Below, piece after piece: positions 10,065 through 20,213 of a stretch of DNA of 64,000 nt. The notes beneath the pieces were generated by a model. That model saw only the letters and a list, made by a program, of their open reading frames with translations. It did no database searches and had not been told where the DNA came from. Position numbers and translations under genes: made by a program. The stretch's first letter is position 1; the number at the start of each line of letters is the position of its first letter. The DNA is from Lojkania enalia (lineage: Eukaryota; Ascomycota; Dothideomycetes; Pleosporales). Location of the stretch: the NCBI GenBank assembly GCA_010094045.1, contig ML986768.1, positions 1 through 64,000 of the forward strand. Reading direction: 5' to 3'.

Positions 10065-11891
10065 GGGTGGAGGACTAAGAGCAAGCTATAATTAGGAAAA
10101 TTAATCAATAGACGAAATGGAGAAGTGCGACCAGGCACAGACTATATTCTGGAGTGAGATGTAGCGCAGGCAGCAGTAAGCATAGATTTTTTTCTCTTTT
10201 TTAAAGTTTAATTTTATAATTCTATATTCTATATTTTAATACATACTACCATAGTATTTTACACTTTTCTATTAGCTATTTAATTCTAGCAGAATATAAT
10301 ATAGTAAGATTTCTACTAAAGATTTATCTTTTATGGCTTTTTTTTACTTGTCACAGCGACACGCATCGGGCGTCAACGCTAGATGAACGAACATCAGATT
10401 GAATATAGGTGGCTAACGTACACTGCCATGATGGCTCAAGACATCTGGATAAGGAGAGAAAGGAGACGGCATCAGGTCGCATATATATATCCAGGGGTTC
10501 GGGTCTGTGCGTAATAGGCAATGTGGCACGGGATCGGGAAGAAGCCGATACCGTGACATATCATGAGCAGCCGAGTCACAATATGAGCCCTAAAAAATAC
10601 GCGTATATGAAGTGAGAAGCAAGAAATCAATCAAAATTCTTTCGTATGTCGCTTAAATTGCCAACAATAAGTTAAAACATAGGCTAAGAAACCTTATAAA
10701 ATCGGATCGAGGTTCACGCGGTACGCAATGCATTAGGGCTGATCTCGGCAAAGGATTGAGAGCTTTGGTTTGGTATCGTCGGACGACGCTTCTAGATTCT
10801 AGGCCTAATATGGTGTGCGTAGGTTAGTGGTTGTAGTTCTAACAAGAGAACCTCATATATGTCCATATTGACATATGAAGTAGTAGTAACGCCCACAAAA
10901 ACGGCGCTCTCGTTACTGCTGACTTTTTAGTCAGTTTAACAGAGGCTAAATGTCAGCACGCGTTGAACAAAGATCACCGGTGATGTACTGTATGTGTAAA
11001 TAGGCGCAACGCAATGTTCCGGCTCGCCGTAGGCAAATCTATTTCTAAGGCGCAGTAGGGTGAAGAACATCCTGATATTTTTCTCAATTGGCAACTCCAT
11101 GCTAATGTCCTAGATAATACTGTTTAGATGGTTCAGAAATGCCTTTCTCTTGAGAGAGCTTAACGCTAATTATCAAGTCTGCCTTACAAATCCCGAAGGA
11201 ATGAAATTCCGAGATGAATCTGTCTTGGGTTTGAAAAAAGCTACCTTGAGAAAAAGAGGGGTTCTACAAAGGAAAATAAAGCATCTCACTCCGGACGAGT
11301 CGCAGATCACCAGCTAAAATAGGTCGTCTACATTTCAATTCGTTCCTAACACTTTATTCAATAGATAGATTTATGGATGATCAAAAGTGCGATCATATTT
11401 CTAAAAGAAAATTCTAGTACTATCTAGAGAACAGTATATCTGCTGGTTAATGCTTTTTTATCCCCTAAGTGGAGTATGGAACACTAATCCCAGGCTAAAC
11501 GGCCTATCCTCAGCCGCACCTGAAATTTACTTTAACTACTAAAGCCTCAATATACGCCACATATTCAATTAGCGCCTCGATACTCTAGGTTGTATTAGAA
11601 GCGAATGTCTAGCCATAGCCAAGGAGATAAGCGAGGTTCACCTTCCTTTGTGTCTGGCACTAGACATGATTTGGTATGCACTTCGTGTATCAATAGAGCT
11701 TCAGCTCGCCTAAAATCGGCCTCTGGAACTTGCCGCAAAAGAATTATAACCCTATGTGGTCGAGAAATCAAGTGTCCGACTTTCACTCTTTATTCAAACT
11801 GAACCCACTTTCTACAAAAGCTTAACCCCCATTAAACTCTTTAGAGACAATCAGAATTTGCCCTCGTACTTCGCATCTAAGCCATCTCAGC
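10065..11891. other. Gene-free stretch
   Basis: 10180-10345 is strongly AT-rich with T tracts; the rest has only short frames with no recognisable domain. A 12-bp perfect palindrome (ATCACCGGTGAT) lies at 10973-10984. Confidence 0.4.
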
Positions 11892-13170
11892 ATGACTACT
11901 TTCTACAGAGATACGCTTCTAACAAAGCTACCTGACCCCCTGGTCCTATTCCTCAAGGACTCCCTGGTTGGGTGGTATTTTATAAGGAGAGCAACTGGAA
12001 CGGACAACGCATTTCCATTTCCATCAATGACACGCTAGCTGGGAAGCGCCAAAGGGTCTTGTCCTCTATGAATGACAAAACCACTTGGGTCACGTGGAAT
12101 CTGCCGCTTAATACGGTAGTAACGTTGATGGCAGACGACAAGCCTGTACCTATTGGAAGCACGGCAGCTGACCTTAGCCATTGCGATGAATGCATCGACC
12201 TGATCGGCACTGGCCGCACGGAGGCAGTGGATCTAAGAGAAGTCGGAATGAATGACAAAGTTTCGTCTTTTTTCTGGAGGACGGTCGATCTGAAAATGGG
12301 TGCCATTGAAGTTTTCGAGCACGAAGCATTTAAGGGCAACCGTAATATAATATTCCTGAGCGAGTGGCAGCCAGCGACGCTTTACAACTTCAATCATTGG
12401 TGGTTGAACGACAAGATCAGCTCTCTGCGTTGGCAGTCCCTTCTTGACCGGCAAACGGCAGTACTTTTCGACAACGGGGATGGGTCAGGGGACAATTTAA
12501 TAATATTAAAGGGTATGGTCAGATCAAGGAAGTTGCGAACTTGAAGGAATACAACAGGAATGACAAGCTCACTTCATTCACTTGGGAACCCCTCACTCCC
12601 GTTAAGGAGGTCGTCGCACCATTCCAAATCACCGCATCCAATCCTGCAGGCTCAAATGGACTCGAAGAGGTCTACCATGGAGTCAACAACACATCATTGC
12701 CTCAACCAGTTACGGTGACATTGAATAAGACGGAAGCCCAGCAGGTCACAACTTCTACCACAGACACTTTCGCTACTGGCATCTCCACTACAATTACGTA
12801 CCAGAGCGCTACTGGTATAAAGGACGTCAGCTTTACCTCAGTCACAGCGGCAGTGACAGTCAGTTTTTCCTATACTCGTACCCAAAACATTACGCGTTCT
12901 GACACGAAAACGTTGGCACTGACAATAACGCAAACGATGAACGCTCCGCCAATGACGAAATTCACGGCTAAACTGCTCGTCAGCATGGGCAGGATTCCTC
13001 CCACTGAATATCACACCACTGCGGAGCGCTGGTACAACATTCCAGTTACGGGGAGCGTCATGGATCCATCGAATGACAATCTGTTCAAGCGAGTGGAGCC
13101 CGTGACCGTCACGATAGAGGGCAGCTTGGCTAGCTCCACCCACTTGGTCATCGAAACTACCCCACTATAA
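11892..13170 (+). pseudogene. Beta/gamma-crystallin plus aerolysin-fold (ETX/MTX2-like) protein gene, broken
   Basis: Two long frames abut: 11972-12544 and one open from 12502 to 13170. The first holds two or three crystallin-like motifs of the type (Y/F)xxxx(F/W)xG, near 11975, 12310 and 12460, each followed by a segment with NDK(V/I)SS. The second is rich in alternating Thr/Ser and hydrophobic residues, as in the membrane-inserting hairpin and beta-sandwich of aerolysin/epsilon-toxin-family proteins. The frames are offset by a frameshift in the AT-rich run between 12502 and 12541. Upstream the first frame has a TGA at 11933 and no ATG (position 11972 is GTG); the only nearby ATG (11892) is in another frame, so a second lesion is likely. 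Related fusions are known as secreted or vacuolar pore-forming proteins; no signal peptide is visible. Function is inferred from fold only. Confidence 0.7.
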
Positions 13171-13556
13171 GCAGCATAAGGTCTCTGTCAATTAAATACG
13201 TCCTTGGCGTATGATTGCTGTTGATTCGCGCTTGTTAGCTTTCCTTTGTTAGTTTGTGAATTCAAGTATTCAGTATGTCGCCATGCTTAAATTCGCGCTC
13301 TTTGTATGATGCGTATCTTATATTGAAGTTAATCTTATTAGAAATCGATAGGAATGAGATAAACTTCCTAGTCTCCCAATACACTTGCGCAAAAATCTAC
13401 CAATACGATGCATTAACCATTCGATGCAATATTGAGTGATAATTCGTGTCTGAAGTTTCCTCTGCTTTGCATGTCCTTACACTCCCCATTGGCATTGAAC
13501 TTATTAACTTTTATCTAGACTACTATCATTCGGACACTAAAAAACAGGTACTATCC

Positions 13557-13595
<39 letters not shown>

Positions 13596-14391
13596 AAACC
13601 ACATTAAATACATACCAAACTATTTCATCCTACTTTTAGCGCATATTTCCTTAATATTGGTTCACATTTGGTCATCAAGCAGCGGAATCAGCATCAAAAA
13701 TACTATTAAAGGCATCGTATGGGAATTTTGTATATTGATATATACTTCTAAAATTCAGGCAGTATTTCAAGCCATTATGGCATTCGCTCAAATTCATCGG
13801 TGAACATGATGAGTCGCGCAACTTTGCGGAATCGCAAATCCTAACCCATTCTAAATCATCAATTCGCGATGTAACCTACAGCGCCTGTTGAAAGAAAATT
13901 GTGCCGCCTGGCTCAAGAGCCTGATAGTAATCTTCATCACTAGCCTATACAGATTGTAGCCCAAGCCATGAATTCCAAACCTGATGCTCTGAGGTATCTC
14001 CTAGAAAATCATGCGTCCAACAGCGATAGCTTCCAAAACCCAGAATTTCGGAAAGTCGGCTCTAGTGGAATGTTAGCGTTGTAACACGTGGATATCTTTT
14101 CCTTAGGGCACCGCGTCTATAATCTGGATTGAACGAAAAGGTCCGCAATTGAGGATCTACCAGCTCGTCATCTTGTGTAACTCCTAGCTGCGGTGCTATT
14201 TGGATTAAATCTTATCACCATAATCATGAAAAATAAATGCTGGGGATACCCTTCGGTTCAGCGGTGTTTTGCAGAGTCTAATCAGGACACCTTTCCCATT
14301 TGGAACTGGAGCTACCTACCTACGTCTAAGTGTGGTAGTGAATGAATTCTTCATATGTAGACCCGTTGACAACATAGAACGAATGTAGCTC
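13171..14391. other. AT-rich stretch without a supported gene
   Basis: Contains the AT microsatellite and a 38-codon frame at 13968-14084 that reads like protein but cannot be assigned. Confidence 0.4.
13561..13592. repeat. (AT)16 microsatellite
   Basis: Thirty-two bases of perfect AT dinucleotide repeat in the downstream flank of the broken crystallin/aerolysin-fold gene. Confidence 0.98.
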
Positions 14392-15494
14392 ATCAAATTT
14401 CGTAATAGCAGGATAGAAAAGCCCGTCCTACTTTGCGTATATAGTAGACTTTAGTAAAGAAGTCTGAAAGCTCCGTGAAGTATTTCTGCTCGTCGACCAA
14501 TATTCCCATTTTACATAATGCACACATCTATACATTAGCGATCTACGCCCAGAGATCATTAATGGAGTAAGAGGTTTCCTTGGCGGTGTTGAAACTAGGA
14601 GCGGCCAGCCAGGCCCCTTCAGGCCCATTCGTCACGGCAGGAGTCTCCAGCCCGCCAAACCTCGCCTGACTGAAAGCCGATGCAAGATTTGGCCACTAGA
14701 AATTCTAGAGCTGTTGATGCTGTTGTTGCTGTGCTGTGCCGAAAAGAGATGAATGAAACCCAATATTAGGGCTCGCTTGGTGGAAGTCATCTAGCCTAGA
14801 ACTTTACCAGTGCTCTTCTTGCTTAGCTGCTCATGTGTCTTCCCGGAAGGGAATGAATTATGATCCACATTAGGGGTAGATTGGTGGAAGGTTTTTTGTT
14901 TTGGGATTTCGCCAGGGTTCTTCGTTTCCATTTTCTTCCTACTTTTAGTACTACTACTGTAACTTGCTAAAGGAAATGATGAGATCCTGTAATAGTGCTG
15001 GCTTGGTGGAAAATTTTTGGCCAGAAATTTTTCCAGGTGCCCCCTTGCTCTGCCGTCCCGAAAGGAAATGAGTGATGCCCCGTGTTAGGACCGACACTGT
15101 GGAGGCTTTCTAGCTAACCATTTTTTCTGGATTCTTCTTTTTAGTATCCTCCTGACATTTCATATCCTTGCTGCTATTAATGCACAGTTTTATTCTATGG
15201 ATGAACCACTGGCTCGGGCCTATGGTCGTACGTTTGTTCCGATGTATTTTGCTCCGCAATTGCGCGGCTAATCCTCAGTTACCTATCATTATTTACCGCG
15301 TTTTGCTAAATCTGAAAGAACTTTGTAAGCATTCTTAGCCAGTTGAAAGTCTCTTTTTGAACTCTATGGTCATGGTCTTCCAAATGCTTAATCTCGTCCG
15401 GATAACAGCTAACTTCTATCTTCTGCTACGCAGCCTCAATTGTACGTTGACTTGCATATGGCTGGAGATTAAACTCGTCGTAAAAGGTAGACAT
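14392..15494 (-). pseudogene. J-domain protein with degenerate FGTA-type repeats, decayed
   Basis: From ATG 15494 the minus strand reads a J domain: MSTFYDEFNLQPYASQRTIE, a helix, YPDEIKHLE where the HPD His has become Tyr (CAT to TAT), then NAYKVLSDLAKRG after a frameshift and a YD-like close. About four degenerate repeats follow at roughly 14745-15130, with units of about 90-120 bp and a shared theme FHQASPNxGxHSFPFGTAEQ, then a Gln run near 14720. Next comes a low-complexity stretch with PNLASAFSQARFGGLETP (14640-14700) and a cysteine-containing end (CALCKMGILVDEQKYF) near 14455-14515. Several TAG stops sit where CAG is plausible. The gene is dead but its plan is clear: J domain, repeat array, Q-rich segment. 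I know no named family with this plan. Confidence 0.7.
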
Positions 15495-16775
15495 GCTGAA
15501 GGACTCACGGTGATATCGTGCAAAATAGGGTAGTAGAGGAAGAAGGAAATAAATAGGAAATATTTTGTAAGCACCCACAAATTAAGATAGGCTAATATTT
15601 GTAAGGTATTAGGATATAGGAGCAGGAGAACTGCATTGGTTGCTATTTGTTGACGAACAAGGAGGTATATACTGCCTGGCCTCCTGTTCCGCTATATCGA
15701 GGCTAGTCTTCGATTGGTATCCTGTTTCAGGGAATGTTACAATACTTGATTATTTTAGTGGTGTCACAATTAATCTATTCAGTTAGGTGACACTGATTGA
15801 CCCTCGACTAACTTTCATGCCATGAAAAGAGAGACAGACGCAAGGTTATATAAGGCATAATTCCTATTGAGGACTAGTCTTGATATTATGTGACACTAGG
15901 ACAGACAGTATAAATAACCTCGATCCTCCATAGATATTAATCAACGCAGCTCTCCTCCTCATCTGTGCTGATATCTTACACTATTGAAAGAGCGAATGCA
16001 CTATGACAGTGTGTGGTAATAGTTTCGGCGTTCAATGCATCTCTCGTTAGTAGAAATGAGCAGAATACCTACTATCTACGGATATATCTGTATACAACAC
16101 AGCCTCGGGTTCAGCTTATCCCATCTATCCAAAATAAGCCGTATGGATTATGGCGTAGCACTATTTTCAACCCCAATTTTTCCAAGAAATATTCAAATAG
16201 CAATACAAGGCCGAGAATTAGGCTGGTTAGGGAGTATGGAATGGCAATTAGTCATTCCAACATCAGCTACAATTTATGTTCCGAGTTCGCAATTTCTTTA
16301 CGGTACGACAATCTATAATTTCATAACACTCATCCCGTTGATTTCCTGGCGCTTTTTCCAGAACGTAGTCCTCCTAAGATTCGTACTGATTCTTGACGTG
16401 GGAGCATTCCGTGTGCCAATCTGTGGCTATCAGGTAGGATCGTTGAGTGAAAAGCTTTTTTTTTTTTTTTTTGGCACAGCTAGATACAGATGTATGTGAA
16501 ATATTAACTATTAGTTTACATAACTATCTGTGTAAGGGACTTGAAAGGAGAATACCTGCGAAGGATGAGATTTTTCGAGACCTTCCCCACAACACCCATG
16601 TGGGGCAGCAATACCCCAACCTTCCAATCAACCCCGCACTTCTAGCCCGGTCCTGTAGTACTAAATACCCTGGAAAATATACTCTTCAAAGCTGATTCAT
16701 TACTAGAAAACGAATAGATAAGAAAGAAAGAGAAGAGAAGAGCAACGACTAGATTTATGAAAACGCTTTACTAAA
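15495..16775. other. Intergenic; LTR-like fragment and a T17 tract
   Basis: 15736-15978 has TATA-like boxes (TATATAAGG, TATAAATA) and TGTCACA/TGTGACA ends like an old LTR, but no duplication flanks it. A 17-base T run lies at 16456-16472. Near 16584-16604 an imperfect CCCCACA...TGTGGGG inverted repeat lies about 180 bp before the SDR gene. Confidence 0.4.
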
Positions 16776-18004
16776 ATGGACCCCCTAGAATTCGGCACCT
16801 CAACACTCCCCCTACAGCACGCTCCCTATGATGCTATATCCGCATCAACGCTGGCAGGAACGAACAAATGCAAGGTAGCAGTGGTGACGGGAGCAGCGCG
16901 AGGCATTGGATCAGCGATTGCTATCTCGCTGGCCAAATCCGGCGCCGACGTCGCAATCCTAGACCTCAGTGCCGACGCACTACAAGAAACGAAGGGCAAA
17001 TGTGAGAGAGAGGGTGTAAAAGTCGGAGTCTATGCATGCGATGTTGCCGATGAGCAGGGCGTTATTGAAACGTTTGATAAGATTGAGAGGGAGCTAGGGC
17101 CGATTGGGTGGGTCCATATACCTTACTATTACCAAAGCTGGAAACGAGGGAAAGGAAAAAATACTGATATTTATAGCGTTCTTGTAAACAACGCAGGCAT
17201 TTTAGACCAAAGACCCTATCTCATGTCCACATTCCCCGGCTTCTGGCGTCAGATCGAAGTAAACTTCAAGGGCCCTCTTATCACTATCCACACTGTTCTA
17301 CCCCGATTTCGGGAAAGAGGCGGTGGATGCATTATTAATATTGCAAGTAGAAGCGGGACAGTAGATGTACCAATGACGCTCGGATATGTGGGTAATTTAG
17401 CTTCACTGCGCAAACTACGTTTGACGGGAAGGGACTCTGGCTGGGCGTTGCTAATACGGAGCCAGGTAACTTCGAAAGCGGCTCTAATCCGCGCAACACA
17501 TACCCTCCAGAAGGAAATGGAGCTCGACAAGTTAGATCCGGCGATTCATATTTACGCGCTGCATCCTGGCGGGGTTTTCACCGATATGGGCGGGAGTAAG
17601 TATTCCTTGTGCTCGACCTTTTCGCGACAAATGTCCACCAGGTCTCTCATAAAACAAGGAAAGTAGCTGATTCAGTGTGAATAGCCGGGGCAAAACAAGA
17701 CGTACTTGATAAATATGGCGATGTGCGCGATGAGAAGTCCTTCATGGCTTTATTCAAAGATCCGCCCGAACTGTGCGGTCAGACATGTGCATTTCTTGCC
17801 AGCGGGAGAGGGAAAGATTTACGCGGCCTTTACTTAGGTACAATGTTTTCCAACACCGACCTTTACAAAGAGAAAGCTGAGAATGACATAGATTGCCGCC
17901 AAGACGTGACGAAGTTGCTGGAGAAGGGTCGCGACGCACTGCTGAAGGAAAGGTTGAACACTCTGACAGTAAACTTCCTTGAAGGGTATGCGAACGAGCC
18001 CTAG
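16776..18004 (+). CDS. Classical short-chain dehydrogenase/reductase (SDR), 330 aa
   Basis: NAD(P)-dependent oxidoreductase; the substrate cannot be told. Exons 16776-17107, 17177-17387, 17466-17595 and 17685-18004 (introns 69, 78 and 89 bp, all GT-AG) total 331 codons. The first two introns are multiples of three without stops, so unspliced translation hides them. After splicing the fingerprint is complete: TGAARGIG (38-45) for cofactor binding, NNAG (115-118), Ser168, and Tyr181-x3-Lys185 (YVTSK) as catalytic residues, then HPGGVFTDM. Asp at the end of strand 2 (AILDLS) suggests NAD preference. The 30-residue N-terminal extension is not obviously a targeting signal. Confidence 0.92.
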
Positions 18005-18395
18005 ATTCTCGCGTTCGAATACGAAATAGTATATAATTCTACTCAGGAGAGCGCATATTGACGGACGTAAAGACGTCTTTAAGCGATCATACGCAGTCTA
18101 ATATTACCCGCGGCAGGTCTAGGGTTACCCTTGTCTCCTGCCCAATACCTTATAAGCCAAGCATCACTTCATCCTCAAATGGGAAAATACCAGCCAATCA
18201 GTAGAAAGACGTGATTTTGCCCTTACCAAATTCCTACTATGTCCATATTACAGCAAGCATAAAAATCTAGGATTTGACGAGATAGATGGTATATAGTAAA
18301 TTTCTCCGTCTTTTCCTCAGAAGAATCCCACATATAGGTATCTTTTATATTCTACTATTTCCCCGCAAATTCACGATGTATATTGTAGATGCTTC
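18005..18395. other. Intergenic, nothing seen
   Basis: Between the SDR gene and the secreted HEFGH protein; presumably the latter's promoter. Confidence 0.5.
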
Positions 18396-19855
18396 ATGCA
18401 AACTGCCACCATGGCACCTCTTCTCTCATTCATTATTCCTTTCTTGATATACCATGTGCCTCTTGGATACGCCCTCCCCGCGCCGTTGGCCGCCGCGCCA
18501 CCAGCCCAATTCACAGCCAACCCATCTGTGGGCGGCGGAGGCTCGCAGTACAAAGACAGTGCGCACTTCCGCGTATACGGCGTCGACTCTGCCACTGCCG
18601 ACAAGACGCTGGGCATGCTCGAAGCAGCACATCTTTGCTTCGTAGAGCAACAAGGATGGCGAACGCCAGGACTCTCGTGGAAGACGACGACAGACGGGCC
18701 GTACTACAAGACAAACGTATACCGGGTTGAAGCGAGCGCGATGCCCGGCGCGGCGGCGCAGACGTGGACGGATGGTGACAAGGGGCTTTCGTTCTTGAAG
18801 ATTGTGAATCAGTATATGACGACGCCGGGGGTTGTCGTGCATGAGGTAGCCATCCACTTTATTCCTCTCTCTTTATGACTGAGTTTGTTATAGGCCCGTG
18901 CCGCCTACAGACTGAGGAATATTGCTAACCTAGAGACCAGTTCGGCCACAGCATGCACTACAGCGAAAAGAACTGGATCGATCAGACCCGGTAAAAATAA
19001 AAGAAGCCCCATCCCCCTCATCGTATGCCTTCCATTAACTCATCACTCTCTAGAACTGGCGCCTGGTGGGAGCCCATCGCCAACTTCATTGCTGACCTCT
19101 ACATCGCCACGCCCCTCTGCACCACCGCGAAAGTCACCTTTAACCAAGCTACCACAGGCGACACCCTCATCGAACTAAAAAAGGTCATTGGCGACTCCTT
19201 CCAGGTGCTCGTCGACGGGACCTCGGGTTCCGGAAACTACTACCAGTCCTGGCCCTTCCTGTCGTACATTACGAACAACCCAGATAACTACTCTGGACTC
19301 GGTTCTCAGGCATTGTTGGATATGATACGCAAGTATAAGATCGGGTCCAATGAGACGCCGTTGCACTCGCTAGAGAGACTGCTCGGCGGCGGGGTCACAA
19401 TTCAGAATGTGGTGGGGCGGTACTGGGCACGGATGGCCTTTGTTGACATCGGGCATGTCAAGGCAAGGGATATGTTCGAGCGGCAGCGGAGCGGGCTGAA
19501 TTATGCGAATCTGGACAGTAATGGGAACGGGCGGTATACAGTGAAGAGTGCCAGGGCGCCGAGGTACATGGGTGCGAATATCATTCCGCTGCGGGTGACA
19601 GGGACCAGCATTGGGGTTGGGATTACGGCCGGGGGGCAGTATACCGCGACGTTGGCGATTAAGGCGAGTAATGGCAGTGTACGTTATGTCGATGCTGTGA
19701 ATGGTAGCGTGTCGGCGAACTTGGGAAGTGGAGAAGAGGCCATGTTGGTGGTGGCTAATACGCCGGCGCTGGTGTTGTACGATCCATTCTCAATTCCAGC
19801 GAGTGTAAATCAGGGGTTGAATTATTCGATACAGCTCACCGGGGCTACAGCTTGA
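18396..19855 (+). CDS. Secreted protein with HEFGH zinc-peptidase-like motif (DUF6055-like)
   Basis: Exons 18396-18845, 18941-18990 and 19054-19855 give 433 residues. A second ATG at 18411 has an ideal GCCACCATGG context and begins directly at a strong signal peptide (MAPLLSFIIPFLIYHVPLG), so it may be the true start. The first intron falls exactly inside the motif: splicing joins His149-Glu150 to Phe-Gly-His153, giving HEFGH followed by SMHYSEKNW. This is the arrangement of zinc metallopeptidases and of the fungal secreted DUF6055 family, which also carries TGAWWEPIANF shortly after. The C-terminal 130 residues look like a beta domain. Extracellular location is well supported; peptidase activity is not proven. 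Confidence 0.85.
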
Positions 19856-20213
19856 AAAATGTATGCTTCGTTTTAAGCTTTCAATTGCTTCTATCTCTAC
19901 TCTCCGCGCTTCCTAGTCACCCGACCATGCCACTTATCAAATCTATCGTTAGGGGAATTCATTCTAGTGCTACAGCGTTGTATACCTAGAAACACGGATA
20001 ACCGCCCAAACCCCGAGCCAACATATGCGAGCATATGACCAATCAAATGAACAAGAGGTATAGGTTTAGTTATGCACATCTTCTCCACCTAGCCTACCCA
20101 GGTGTCGTTTAATAATATACTGCCTAGCGGTAGCGAACCGTGTAGATAGTATCATCGACTAATGAGAAGAAATGCGTTGATATGAGCATGGGAGATCCTA
20201 CTTTCTGCCATCG
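19856..20213. other. Intergenic between convergent genes; nothing seen
   Basis: No domain-bearing frame. The secreted HEFGH-protein gene and the Zn2Cys6 gene converge on it. Confidence 0.5.

Noticed and set aside
11595..11802. Pair of opposite 63-65 codon frames near the crystallin/aerolysin-type gene
   Set aside because: Short, overlapping, no recognisable motif; I briefly considered a retroelement fragment but could not support it.
12502..12541. Intron instead of a frameshift in the crystallin/aerolysin-type gene
   Set aside because: The only GT...AG that fits is about 16 bp, too short to be spliced.
15736..15978. Possible solo LTR (TG...CA ends, TATA boxes, TGTCACA/TGTGACA inverted pair)
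   Set aside because: No target-site duplication, no second copy in the window and no adjacent retroelement coding sequence; ends could be chosen in several ways.
16013..16695. Frames before the SDR gene
   Set aside because: Interrupted by a T17 tract, overlapping each other, no domain.
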